From Nansenia antarctica (taxonomy: Eukaryota > Chordata > Actinopteri > Argentiniformes > Microstomatidae), in assembly GCA_963989245.1 (NCBI GenBank), contig OZ022341.1:51749213-51813212 (forward strand): a stretch of 64,000 nucleotides of DNA, given 5' to 3'. Below, piece by piece: positions 34,826 to 45,968 of the stretch. Numbering within the stretch: position 1 is the first letter of the stretch; each line of letters begins with the position of its first letter. A model generated the notes under the pieces. That model saw only the letters and a list, made by a program, of their open reading frames with translations, had not been told where the DNA came from and ran no database searches. Both the position numbers and the translations under genes were made by a program.

Positions 34826-34908
34826 CATTTTTAGTTGAGGACGCGCCCACAGAGTACCGTAACTGCGTCAACAGTGTTTAACTATTGTTTGGGCATGTGG
34901 ATAGAATG
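34826..34908 (+). promoter_or_regulatory. Possible non-coding first exon of the esterase gene
   Basis: GC-richer sequence than its surroundings, ending in GAATG followed by GTAAGT, a strong donor. The first coding exon at 36473 has an acceptor upstream, so an untranslated exon must exist; this is the best candidate I see. Weak evidence. Confidence 0.25.
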
Positions 34909-35393
34909 GTAAGTGTGCATTAAATGATGGCAACATGTTTTTCAACGGTATTCGAGATTACAGTATATAGTACAGTATTGTTCTAGACTACAATGCAAGT
35001 TAAACTTGATGTTTATGGAGTTTGTTTACATTTCATGTGTTTGATGACAATAATATTAATAACAAGTCGGATTACTGAATGTAAAAATGTTGTTTTAATT
35101 GAAGTGCCGATCATCATCGCCATGCATGAAACTCCTCTTTTATCCCTCACTCCAAAGGGGGCTATCGTTTCTAAATAACACATAGGACTTGAGGAGTTAG
35201 GAGGAATGAGGAGGTGATCTTAGTTTCCTTTTTTGGGAATACTGGTGTGGCCCTGAGCGGTCGCAGCATTGTTTCACAGAACATGGAGAAACGAGCATTT
35301 CCGGTAATAACTAGCTGCGCAGTCGACACTACAATGGTTAACGTTTTGCTTCGTAGCCTATGTTTTATTTAGAAACTCTGAGTTCAAACGAGA

Positions 35394-35927
35394 CAGTCAT
35401 GTGAAAAAATGAGGACACCCTATGACATTTTTTGTTATATTGTATCTTCTTTCAAACAATATCTATAGATATAAAACAATGAAAATGTAACTTTGTTATC
35501 ATTTATTTTGCAAAAATGAACAAAGATTCCAATTCCTACTGAGGAAAAGGTTAGGATGCCCTAATATAGCTGGTATTGCCCCCTTTGGCTGAAATAACTT
35601 GTATCTGTCTACCAGTCTCTGACATGACTGGGAGAAGGTTTTTCCCAGTCCTCTATGCAGAATTTTTTCAGCTATGTGATGTTTGAGGGGTGTCTTGCAT
35701 GCACTGCCCGTTTCAAATCACCTCACAGTATCAATAGGATTAAGATCCAGGCTTTGATTTTGGCCTTTCCTTGGTGGATTTACTGGAATGTTTTGGGTCA
35801 TTGTCATGTTGCTTGGCCCACATCGGCTTAACTTTTTGGATTGCATTTTTAAAAAAGCAGATCAAATGTCCTGTTGATGAAAATGACAAAGATTTTCAAG
35901 GGGTGTCCTATCTTTTTCACATGACTG
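35394..35927. mobile_element. Mariner/Tc1-like MITE
   Basis: Ends CAGTCATGTGAAAAAATGAG and its inverted match ...CTTTTTCACATGACTG, about 25 bp, enclosing 534 bp without a full transposase. The TA duplication is not preserved. Superfamily is inferred from the style of the ends. Confidence 0.6.
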
Positions 35928-36028
35928 CATCTTTATTGTTAACCAGGTACACCACCGAAAAGCAAGCAATTCAATGACATGGTATGTCAATTTAAGGAGG
36001 TAGTTTACCATCTAAACTGGGTTACACA

Positions 36029-36432
36029 CAGTGGTGTAGTCTACTTTTTTCTAGTGGGTATACTGTGAGTTTTTCCTCCCAGCCTCATATCATTCATTTC
36101 GGAACGCCATAAAAATAAATCTGCGCTCCCTGTCTAACGTTAAATATCTAACATTACATGTTATAAGGCTGATCTGTGCATGATAGTGCTGCATTTTTAC
36201 ATAGTTCATTTCGCATTTCCCCCCATTGATGGTATATGACGCTATAGTCAGTCCCAATGGTCCAAAAGTCAAGTGCTTCGTAACACAGACAGGGTGAATT
36301 TTATGAGTGAAAGTTCTGTCGCAAAACGCCGTTACGTATCCTCGCACATTTTTAAGTGGGTATACTGAAAACCTTGGCCTTTCCTAGTGGGTATACGGCG
36401 TAGTCCTGCGTATCACGTAGACTACACCACTG
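36029..36432. mobile_element. hAT-type MITE just upstream of the first coding exon
   Basis: CAGTGGTGTAGTCTAC at the left and its inverted copy ending GACTACACCACTG at the right, 404 bp, flanked by GTTACACA (36021-36028, 36433-36440). It ends only 40 bp before the splice acceptor at 36472. A related, SINE-interrupted sequence lies near 56190-56550. Confidence 0.9.
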
Positions 36433-36479
36433 GTTACACATGTCTCTGATCTCCCCTGTGCTTCCCTTGTAGAGCCGAG

Positions 36480-39400
36480 ATGAGTGAGGATGTGTTTGAG
36501 GTCCCTGAAGGGACAGAGTACCGTTACCTAGTGCAGGAGGGAGATGAGGAGGTGCAGTATGTCCGTCACAGACACTATGTCAGCCCCTTCCTGGTCCTGT
36601 CCAGACGCTGCATCTTCCTCATCAGTCTGGGAGTGGCCTCTCTGCTCACCCTCGCTGGGTACCTGGCATATGTGGCCCAGACTCCACCCCATGCCATGGC
36701 CCTGCCCCGGGTCAGCACCGACTGTGGACACTTTGAGGGAAGACAGGTGGGTTGATGGATGAGGGGGTAGCGGTGGCCTCACCCAGTGGATAGTGAGTTG
36801 GACTGGTGATCAGAAGGTCATGAGTTCAAATCCCACCTGGGAACAACACCACTAGTGTGCCCTTGAGTAAGACACTTAGTCCTAAATTACTCCACAGAGA
36901 CCGTCTCTGTAATCTCTAATTGTAAGTCACTTTGGATAAAAGTGTCTGCTAAAATGTTTTTATTTTTTTATTTTTATGGATGAACATTGGTGGCTTGGAC
37001 CCATGACTTGAGAATCTGGGAGACTGCATATGCGTGTGCTAATGTCGGGAATGTTACCGCTAAGCCACTGATCTGTCGTCTATCTCATTGCAGAGAAATG
37101 GGGCCTACTCGTTCAAGGGCATCCCATATGCTGCCCCCCCCACTGGCCAACGCCGCTGGGCCCCACCAGCCAAGCCCGTGTGTGGGAACCAGGTGATGGC
37201 TGCCACCCACTTTCAGAGCATATGTCCCCAGGTACAGCCACTCTCCCACGCAGGGAAGGAGATGGGCGAGGAGAGCTGCCTCTTCCTGAACGTGTGGACC
37301 CCCACACTGAGCCCTGACGCTGGCCTGCCCGTCATGGTGTGGATCCATGGGGGCTACTTATTGATGCTAAGTGGAGGGGTGGAGGGCTACTCGCCCACAG
37401 AGGAACTGGCTAAACAGACAGGGATTGTCTACGTCAGTTTCAACTACAGGCTCAATGCCTTTGGTTTCATGGCCCTTGAGCTGCTTAGGGAGGGGTCCCC
37501 CACTAATACCTCTGGTAAGTCCCTAGCAGTGGGACACTAAAGGCCAATGCACACAGCGTGCGATTTCTGTTGCGCGTCAACATTCCATTTTGAAGTTTGA
37601 ATGGAAGTCTATGAGAACATCGCATCTCAACACACACGGCCCCGATTTTAATCGCACGGCGAAAATTCGATTCCATTCATTTTGAAGCTAACATTTGCAA
37701 AATTTGACAGTGCGACAATTTTGCCATTTTAAAACTCAAACTCAAACTCGCGACAAAACTCGCACGCCGTGTGCTTTGTCCCATTCAAAATGAATGGAAT
37801 CGAATTTTCGCCGTGCGATTAAAATCGGGGCCGTGTGTGTTGAGATGCGATGTTCTCATAGACTTCCATTCAAACTTCAAAATTGAATGTTGACGCGCAA
37901 CAGAAATCGCACGCTGTGTGCATTGGCCTTAACAGAGCGTTGAACTAGTCATAATGTTTGTGCTCCATGAAAAGTTAAACTTGAAAGTTTAAAATTGTGT
38001 ACCTACCCATTACGATGTAAATATTGAATGAGCTTTAATGTGATTTGGATAACTGGAGGTGATATATTTGTCTTGCCTCCCATGCTTGGTAAAAAGCTTA
38101 CAGTATATTTTTGTCTCACACTCACTACCCCATTTATGATTCACGCACGAACATGCACACTCACTCATGCACACACACTTTTAGCTTACTCATAAAGTCT
38201 TAGCCTTGATATGAAGTGACCGATAAAATCCCATAAAGCCATTAAGCTTCTGAAATAGGACAAAGGAAAGGAGGTCATGTCAAAGTGGGATTTCAACGTG
38301 ATTCAAATCTTTAATTGGTGTTGCGTCTTTTTATGTCCCCCAGGAAACTATGGCTTCATGGACCAGATAGCTGCGCTGCAGTGGGTCCAGAGGAACATCC
38401 AGGTGTTTGGAGGAGACCCCAGTAAAGTCACCATATTTGGACAAAGCTCAGGTAACACCAGCTATTGGAAGCCTCTTTTATGGGCTATAAGTGTTTTATT
38501 GGACATGATTTAGTGTGTTCCTTTTATTACTGTGCTTGCTGTAAGCAACACTATCGTTATCTCACATATGTATTTTTCTGGCACCTGAGTGCGTCGCGAG
38601 GCACACATCACCAGATAGCTAAACATCTAAACTTGACTGGATTAGCACTTGGTAGCTTCAATAATAAGGGAGCATTTAGCATTGCCGACATCCACTGGTA
38701 CGTCCATTTATTGTACATACAGCGCTTCTTATGCAGTCAGTATTAGTAATGTGAACTGTATATAAACCAATAGAATAACGCGACTAACATAACAAAATAC
38801 AACAAAAACATGAGCAGAATAATTTCTAACATAGATGAAAACATAGATCAACTGAAGTACTTACAAAACAAAGCTTCTCCGAGGCATAACACAGGCAAAC
38901 AGAGACAGACGAACAAAGAAATCCCAACCATGCTGTGGTTGCTTTGTTTACAAGAAAATTGCTTCTTTTAACCTCTGAACTCAGCATGTGACCAACAACA
39001 GCCTAAAGAACAGGGAGACACTGAGACACTAAGGTCTAAGATAGGGATGGACAACTTGGATGGTGTTTTGGGGCAAGCACACAGAAATTGCACCTCTAGT
39101 TTTTGTTATAACACAACAATGTAACCAAACATACAAACAAAACGAAATATTCCCCTTTGTGTTAGCTGGTACTTCTAGCTGTGTTGTGTGAACTGTGAAG
39201 GAATGAACGAACACACCTTCCTGATAGCATGGTAATTTCCCCTCATTGTTTCCCAACACCCCTCCACAAACACAAACACAAACACACACACACACACACA
39301 GGTGGGACATCAGTGTGGACTATGATGATGTCCCCTCTGGCGAAGGGTCTGTTCCGTGCTGCAGTAGACATGAGTGGCTCCTATGTGTATAACTCCTCAC

Positions 39401-39498
39401 TGGAGAAGGCAGAGGAAGACAACCTGGTTTTCCTGAACAAGACTGGCTGCACGGACCTGGCCTGCCTCAGAAACCTCACCACCACACAGATACTACGG

Positions 39499-39551
<53 letters not shown>

Positions 39552-39887
39552 GAAAGCTAAAATCACATACTCTGTCTTTGGGAGAAATGGGTTTTAAGTG
39601 TGTCTCTCTCTGTGCCAGGCCACCCCATGGAAGGAGTACCCGTCGTGGGCGGCAGATGATTTGGTAGACCTGCCGACTAAGGGCAGATTTGTTGGTGCTA
39701 TAGCGGTGGTGGATGGGCATGTCCTCCAGGCCCCTCCCTTCGAGACATGGGAGAAGGGAGGCTTCTTCAACGATGTCCCGTTCCTCATAGGAACTACAGA
39801 GCAGGAGACTGACTTCTTGTAAGAATTATGCCTGCTGGAAAATAATAATGATGAAACGTTATTATCTACAGAAGTGAAATTCATAAT

Positions 39888-39921
<34 letters not shown>

Positions 39922-42449
39922 TCTCTCCACTCTAGACCACCATATGAAAATATCTCCATGTGGACGTGGGGAGACTACCAATGGTTTGTGAAAGGTAAGA
40001 AACGAACATTGCTTAATCCATATTTTCTTTCTACCCTCTCACCACTTGGTGGCACTAAAGCGCAGTTAATCCTGCATCAACTTCTTTCTCCAAACTCTTC
40101 TCTCCTTCCTTATATCTCCAACCCTGCTTCCCAGATAACCCTGGGTCATGAACCAGGTTTCCCTTCCAAAAAGACATTTACAATTTTTCCCAACCCTCTC
40201 TCCTGTGTCCCACACAGAGAAACTGAGCATCTTTGGTGAGGGTCTTCCTAAGGAGGCATTGGACCTGTACCCCAGTTCGGCCCCGTGCCCCACCCATGAC
40301 CGCTGCCCTGAGAGGGCATACACCACCATGGTGTCAGACATGAGGGTCACCTGCCCCAACAACGACCTGGCCAAAAGGGCTGCAGGTAGGCTAAGCTCAC
40401 AGTCAGGAGACTTATCTGACCCTATATTTTAGCATCCATGCTATGATAATGGACAGCATTATTATTAGTAGTAGTAGTAGTAGTATTATTACTAAAACGT
40501 TTTTAACCAGGAATCAGGGTTTCCGTTAACCGGTAATTACCGGTCTTTGTCCGGTAAAATGTGTTGAAGTCCGACAAATTTAAACCTCTTCGCTCATAAT
40601 GTCCGGTGAAAATAATTCCCTCTAAGCACAATTTGAATACAATTCGCTAAAGTTCACATTCTGATTCCTTCTATATTAAAAAAGACGAATATATAAGGGT
40701 ATATATTTATTTTATTATGATATGATTTGACGCCGGCATGATGATGACTGATAATGTGTAGGCTAGCCTATGCGAAACAGCGGTGGCAGGGTTGCCAGAT
40801 GGGATTAACAATACAGCCTAACTAACCAGTCTATTACCGCTAAACCCAGTAGCCCATTCGGCGATAACCCGGCCCATCTGGCAACCCTGCGCAGCGGGCC
40901 ACCATAATAATAACTTGTATTTGTATAGGCTAGCGCTTTTAACCTGCAAAGGTTGCAGCTCAAAGTGCACTACATAGCGAGCGAGAGGTAAACATGGCAA
41001 GACAAAGTAAGCTTAACAATTACTTCATGAAACCAAGCTACAATGAGTCTGAGGAGAAGTCTGGCTCTAAAGAGATGGAGGCGGCTCGAGGGTTCCGAGT
41101 TAAATGGAAAGAAAATGTCCCCTGGCTGTGTTTAGATGGGGAAGGACACATGTTCTGCTCACCATGCAAAAAAATCGGGGAGGAATAACGGATTCATGAG
41201 AGGAGCAACGAATATGAGAATGTCGGTTCTCACTGATCACAGTCGGTGCAGTGAGCACATATCGGCGGTCAGTTTGAGGCAACAGCAAAGGCCACTGTGA
41301 GCAGGCTAATGAAACGGCTAACAATAAGCTGCACTCTCAGCTACAAGTTGCATTTCACATGGCAAAAAATGGCATCGCATGTCATCAGTATGTGGGACTG
41401 ACTGAGCTACTGAAAGCAGTTAAGGCTCCAGATTGTGTCTTGAGTGAGGGCACCGCCACAGCGACTCCGTTGACATTGTGGCGCGCGTTCAGCGCTGGAC
41501 ATGGTATAGCGCGCATGCGAATCATGAAAGCCTATATTATATTTATTATATAGCTCGCATCTAATCGTATCGGATGAGAAATAGACATTAAACGGCATAT
41601 ATAGGCTACACAACAGTAATCACCGCGACAAACAGCTATATTATATTTGAATATGATGACCGGAATATCTCACGTTTGTCCGGTTAATTGAAATCTTCCC
41701 GGACACGTTGACCGGCACACATTTTTTCTAACGGAAACCCTGCCAGGAATAGAGATCAACTGCAGGCTCTAGAGAGAGTTAGTTGTTCAGAGAAGAGATC
41801 TATTGGAATGCATTTGATAGAAACTGTGTTTGTGTGTGTGTGTGTGTGTGCGCTTGTGTACTCACAGCGGCCCTCATCAGTCCTGTGTATCGGTATGTGG
41901 TGACACATACTCTGTCTCATGCGATCCTTACGGGAGATCAGTGGTGGTTCCCCAGCTGGTTCTCCTTCCACATGCTCGACACCTTCGCCTTCTTCGGGGG
42001 TCTGGAGACGATATTGGGGGGGCTGCTCTCTGATGAGGACAAGGCCTTCCAGGAGCTCATGACAGAGAACCTTGTCTACTTCGCTAAAGAAGGTAAATGA
42101 AGGGCAGGTTCTCACACTAACGCTGTCCCTTGATTGGTTGAACTCAGTGCTCAGTATTCATTCAGCTCAGACCATTGGAATTAGACAGTTAGGACTTTAC
42201 CTTCCCTATCTAAGGTAATCTATCTGTCCCTCTCCTCCTCTCGTCTGCTCCCCATCTCCATCCCTCATGTCTTCTCTTCTGCTCTCTGTCTCCTCTTCTA
42301 TTGCAGGTAAGATGCCGGAGCAGTGGCCAGAGTACCCAGCATCCACTGCTCTCCTGAGTGTTAACCTCTCTGTGGTCCATGATTACTCTGCTGAGCGCTG
42401 TCAACTGTGGGAGAAGAACGGCTTCTACCCCTATGCCTGGATCAACTGA
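36480..42449 (+). CDS. Membrane-anchored carboxylesterase/cholinesterase-family protein
   Basis: Nine coding exons: 36480-36746, 37094-37514, 38344-38451, 39302-39498, 39619-39818, 39936-39994, 40218-40385, 41868-42092, 42307-42449. All have GT/AG borders and the frame is kept, giving 595 residues. Residues 1-41 are acidic and lack a cleavable signal; RR at 42-43 followed by a hydrophobic segment (about 44-66) predicts a type II membrane anchor with the hydrolase domain outside. The domain shows FKGIPYAAPP, ESCLFLNVWTP, the HGG oxyanion motif (174-176), GQSSG with Ser264 as nucleophile, Glu394 in GTTEQETDF and His508 in FHMLDTFAFF, so the triad appears complete and ester hydrolysis is plausible. 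The substrate is unknown. Length is normal for the family. Start: first ATG of an exon whose acceptor is at 36472. GQSSG instead of the common GESAG is notable. Confidence 0.88.
36763..36975 (+). mobile_element. tRNA-derived SINE in intron 1 of the esterase gene
   Basis: tRNA-like head (TGGATAGTGAGTTGG and GGTCATGAGTTCAAATCCC), then the widespread fish tail CTTTGGATAAAAGTGTCTGC, ending in T/A-rich sequence. Flanked by ATGGATGA (36755-36762, 36976-36983). Starts 16 bp after the exon 1 donor. Confidence 0.9.
37541..37929. mobile_element. Fold-back MITE, probably PIF/Harbinger type
   Basis: The two halves are near-perfect inverted copies (AGGCCAATGCACACAGCGTG... and its complement). Flanked by TAA on both sides, the 3-bp target of Harbinger elements. 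389 bp in intron 2, beginning 26 bp after the donor. One half recurs at 49590-49792. Confidence 0.85.
38452..39264 (+). other. Intron 3 of the esterase gene, no distinct feature
   Basis: Intronic DNA of about 0.8 kb before the CA repeat. I see no complete repeat in it. Confidence 0.5.
39265..39300. repeat. (CA)n at the exon 4 acceptor
   Basis: The CA repeat runs directly into the AG at 39300-39301; there is no classical pyrimidine tract. Confidence 0.9.
39500..39547. repeat. (AC)n at the exon 4 donor
   Basis: The donor GT at 39499 is the first dinucleotide before a 48-bp AC repeat. Confidence 0.9.
39891..39920. repeat. (GT)n before the exon 6 acceptor
   Basis: 30-bp GT repeat followed by CTCTCTCCACTCTAG, the acceptor of exon 6. 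Confidence 0.9.
40515..41742. mobile_element. hAT transposon remnant in intron 7
   Basis: CAGGGTTTCCGTTA at the left and TAACGGAAACCCTG at the right, flanked by CCAGGAAT on both sides (40507-40514, 41743-41750). 1228 bp. Inside, 40994-41188 (+) encodes a start with KLNNYF, GFRVKWKENVPWL and MFCSPCKK, resembling the BED/TTF-type zinc region at the N terminus of hAT transposases. Then it stops, so no full transposase remains. Confidence 0.9.
40994..41188 (+). pseudogene. Truncated hAT transposase N terminus
   Basis: 64 codons, ATG to TAA. Contains a C-x-x-C pair (CSPCKK) preceded by a WL-x-LDGEG turn, the style of BED/TTF zinc domains in ZNF862-like hAT proteins. The sequence after the stop still resembles transposase in shifted frames. 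Confidence 0.5.
41829..41851. repeat. (TG)n before the exon 8 acceptor
   Basis: Short TG repeat that ends 16 bp before the acceptor CTCACAG at 41861-41867. Confidence 0.85.
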
Positions 42450-42635
42450 CTACAGACCCCCCCTGACCCCTATGCCTGGATCAACTGACCACAGACCCCC
42501 ACACCTGTGTCAACTGACCACAGACCCCCACTAACCCCTACGCCTGAGTCAACTGACCACAGACCCCCACTGACCCCTATGCCTAGGTCAACTGACTTTC
42601 GACTTCCACTGCCCCCTATGTCTGGGTCAACTGAC
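42430..42635 (+). repeat. Minisatellite containing the esterase stop codon
   Basis: About five copies of a unit of roughly 39 bp (CCCCTATGCCTGGATCAACTGA plus CCACAGACCCCCACTGA). The first copy is the coding end (Tyr-Ala-Trp-Ile-Asn-stop at 42447); the others are in the 3' UTR. Confidence 0.9.
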
Positions 42636-43708
42636 TGATCCTGTCTGGAACAATGTGAACAAGTGAAGACAGATGGAAACGATGAAGGATGTTAGTATGT
42701 GAAAGAGAGGCTCAGGAAATGCACAGTGGTTTGAGTGACGATATGAAGGTGTGTTTCTGGTTAGAGAAGCACGGCAGACAGTCATCCATTTAGGGAGCTT
42801 TACACACAGTCCCGAGTGAGACAATACTGTTCAGAATCCTAGCTGTGCTCTTTCTCCATAAAGAATACACAGAGTGTAGTATAACATTGTGTGACGCTTG
42901 TGTGTTCATAGGGTATGTAATGTGGAAAGTTGTGGTATTAATCAATACATCTGACATAGATAGGCAGTCCCTTAATATTACAGAGCAATAATCACAAATG
43001 ATTGTGGTGAAATACACATGCAATATGTGAATTTAGTTTAGTTATTTTTTGCCTTAAGATTTGTTGAGGGTTGAAGTATGAGATGTCAAAAAAAGAGACA
43101 TATGTTGAATGATAAATACTGTTGTTTTAAAGATGATATGTTTACATACAGAAAATGGTTGAAAGTATCATTTAGCTTCACTAAAATTGTACTTATTTGC
43201 ACTATAACATTTAATGAAGAAGCCTCTTTGTTTATAAGGGAATCACATAAAACATGAAAGTCAGGTTGTTGTGTATAAGTATGCAATGAGGAAAACATTT
43301 ATTATTAACTGCTTTTACACTGTATGTTATGCGTTTCTGTAATCCTCTATTTCTATAATGTGATATTTCTCTGTGTGGTGGATATGGATATTCAGACAAC
43401 CTGAAAGCACAGTGCTACTCAACACAGACTGGATGGAAGAGAGGAAGAGAGGCCTTTTTTTGTGTAAAGAGAGGGATGCCTGTGGATGATAGAGAGAGCA
43501 CATGAAAGTGTTGACTTGTATAGTGTTTGAGCTCCCTCCAGTCAAAGATCTCCTGATCTAACTGTCTTTTCTTTTTATTTCTATGTTTTATTTGCATTTG
43601 TTTTGAAAACCGTTCTTGGCTTGTTTTCTACTCAGGTAATACATCATGCTTTATATCATGACCTGATCAAATATTGCAGGCCATTCAGATGCATGATTGA
43701 GAAATAAA
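42450..43708 (+). other. 3' UTR of the esterase gene with AATAAA signal
   Basis: After the minisatellite comes unique A/T-rich DNA up to AATAAA at 43703-43708, the first well-placed polyadenylation signal. Transcript end is inferred. Confidence 0.5.
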
Positions 43709-44274
43709 ACAACACACAAAGAATTCAGTCTCCATGTTCATTGATTAAAATATGATATGTATTGTTTCATAGCCTATAATGAAGATTTGTATTTATCAGG
43801 GGCAGTTGTAGTTGGCCATAGAATGTCGGTGTCTACACCAACAACCTCCCTGTGTTTAGCAGAGGCTGGCCCAGCTCATCAGCGTTTGGCCGGCTCTCTG
43901 TCAGACATGAGCCTGATGCAGTGAAGGACTCTGTTGTAAAAACCAAGCCTTCATTGTGTCAGGCGACGTATCCTTTTCAACAGGAGAACCCGCCTTATGC
44001 TGCTCCACCGCCACAATGTGGTCAGAAGGAAATACAAGAATTTCCTGTTAGCTGTGCCGCAACTAGTCCCTGTCAAATGAGCCCTTCAGGTTTGTTCCAG
44101 ACTCCATGTCCAGTGCCCTGGATAGACTACTAGGTATGTAGTATGAATGTTGTATGAACATATACAAACACATGTCTAACAGTGGCACCATGGGTTGTTG
44201 TCCTGTGCACTCCATTCAAATATCTATGTTAATCCCTTAGGGGTTAAGGACGAGGAGTTGGATTCGGATGATCT

Positions 44275-44309
<35 letters not shown>

Positions 44310-44439
44310 GAAGAAGTGGTAACAGTATTCAGGTGCCGAAGCTCCATAGTCACGTAACTTAGGTACTCACTCCAAGGGAGAGAGAGAGAAGTATTTTGCT
44401 TCATCCCTTGCACAATCACCTTCATTAGCCTCAAAGGTA
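43709..44439. other. Intergenic; unassigned frame and (GAT)n tract
   Basis: A 93-codon plus-strand frame at 43852-44133 is open but unlike anything I know. It could be part of a terminal exon or chance. An ATG/GAT trinucleotide repeat with AAG at its end lies at 44274-44314. Confidence 0.45.
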
Positions 44440-44447
44440 ACTTCAAG

Positions 44448-45968
44448 ATGGCGGCGCGATCAGACGCGAGGCTAGGGGAGCTCCCAACATCGGTGCTTTT
44501 TAGTGTTTCTAAGTACATTTGTATGTACATTTTTATTTTAGTACTTATAGGGAACGGCTGTGTAAATAGTACCTACAGCAGACTAGACTTACTAGAAGTT
44601 GGTGCGCAAAACAAGAGGACTGTAACAACGGAATTCTTGAAACAACAAAGGATTCCACTCGACATAGCTCGGTCGCCGGGAGAACAATGGTACGCTATCC
44701 CAACCCTCAGGCGCAAGCGGCGGCGTCGAGATCGCAAGCAACGCCGAGGACGCAGGGGAGGCCTGCTAGCTAGGCTGAGGAGAAGCCCGAATAAGCCTGC
44801 TTTGCCGAGTATATTCCTATCCAACGTCAGGTCTCTGGCTAACAAGATGGACGAACTGAGACTGCAGGTCGCTTCCAACAACACCGTGGGAGATAGCTGT
44901 GTGATTATTCTCACAGAGACCTGGCTAAATGACTCCATCTTGGACTCCGCGGTCGGGCTAGAAGGCAGGACTTTACACCGTGCGGACAGGACTTTGCTTA
45001 GTGAGAAGACGCGCGGAGGCGGCCTCATTATATCTACGAAGGACAGCTGGTGCTTAAACACAAAAACTGTAAGTAGCCACTGCTCCCCAGACCTGGAATA
45101 CTTGACTGTTAAATGCCGACCCACATACCTCCCGAGGGAATTCAACACAGTGTACATAACATGTGTTTACATTGCCCCTAGCGTGGTTGGTAGCTTAGCA
45201 TTGGCGCGGCTACATGACGTCATCAGTAGTGGACAGAGCGCGGACCCACAGGCAGTTCATATAATCGCCGGGGACTTCAATCATGCTGACCTGAAGGTAG
45301 TACTACCGAAGTTCTATCAGCATGTTAAATGTGCAACAAGAGGAGAAAAAACACTGGATAAGGTATACACCAACATCAAGCTTGCTTACAAGGCTAGACC
45401 GCTAGCTCATCTAGGCATGTCTGACCATGTGTCAATCCTCCTGATCCCAGCCTACACTCCCATGAGGAAAAGTGCTCCCATCACCACTAAGACTGTCAGA
45501 ACCTGGCCAGTAGGGTCCGCTCCACTGCAGATCTGCCTGAATGACACCTCATGGCAGGAATATGAGCATGAGGACCTGGAACAGTTCACGTCGTCGGTTC
45601 TGAACCACATAGTGAACTGCACCAACTCAGCCACCGTGGACAAACGGGTCCGGGTCTACCCCAACACGAAGCCATGGATGACTGGGAAGGTCCAAAAACT
45701 GCTCAAGGAGAGGGACAACGCCTTCTCAGGGAAGGACACACTGCTGTACAGCACCACCAGGGCTAACCTAAAGCGCGGCATCCGGGAGGCCAAGGCAGAC
45801 CACAGAGAGAAGATTGAGGAATGCTTCCTGAGCAACGACTCCAGGCGGGTATGGCAGGGGGTTCAGCACATGACTAACTTCAGAGCCAACAGGCTCACAG
45901 CCGCGGAGGACGACCCCCTGCTGGCGGAAAAGCTGAACTCCTACGCCCGGTTCGACGAGGGGCGAACG
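44448..45968 (+). pseudogene. LINE ORF2 5' half: endonuclease and linker
   Basis: About 507 codons from ATG to the junction. N-terminal hydrophobic stretch, Arg-rich region, then an apurinic-type endonuclease: SNVRSLANKMDEL, LTETWLND, YIAPS, GDFNHADL, DKVYTNI and MSDHVSILL, all in expected order. Continues into the linker (KLLKERDNAF, RANLKRGI) and stops being LINE-like where the inverted piece begins. The 5' end AAGATGGCGGC matches the YY1-type site known at the start of mammalian L1. Confidence 0.8.

Noticed and set aside
34993..35178. 61-codon plus-strand frame upstream of the esterase gene
   Set aside because: No similarity, no splice-compatible context with the first coding exon; likely chance.
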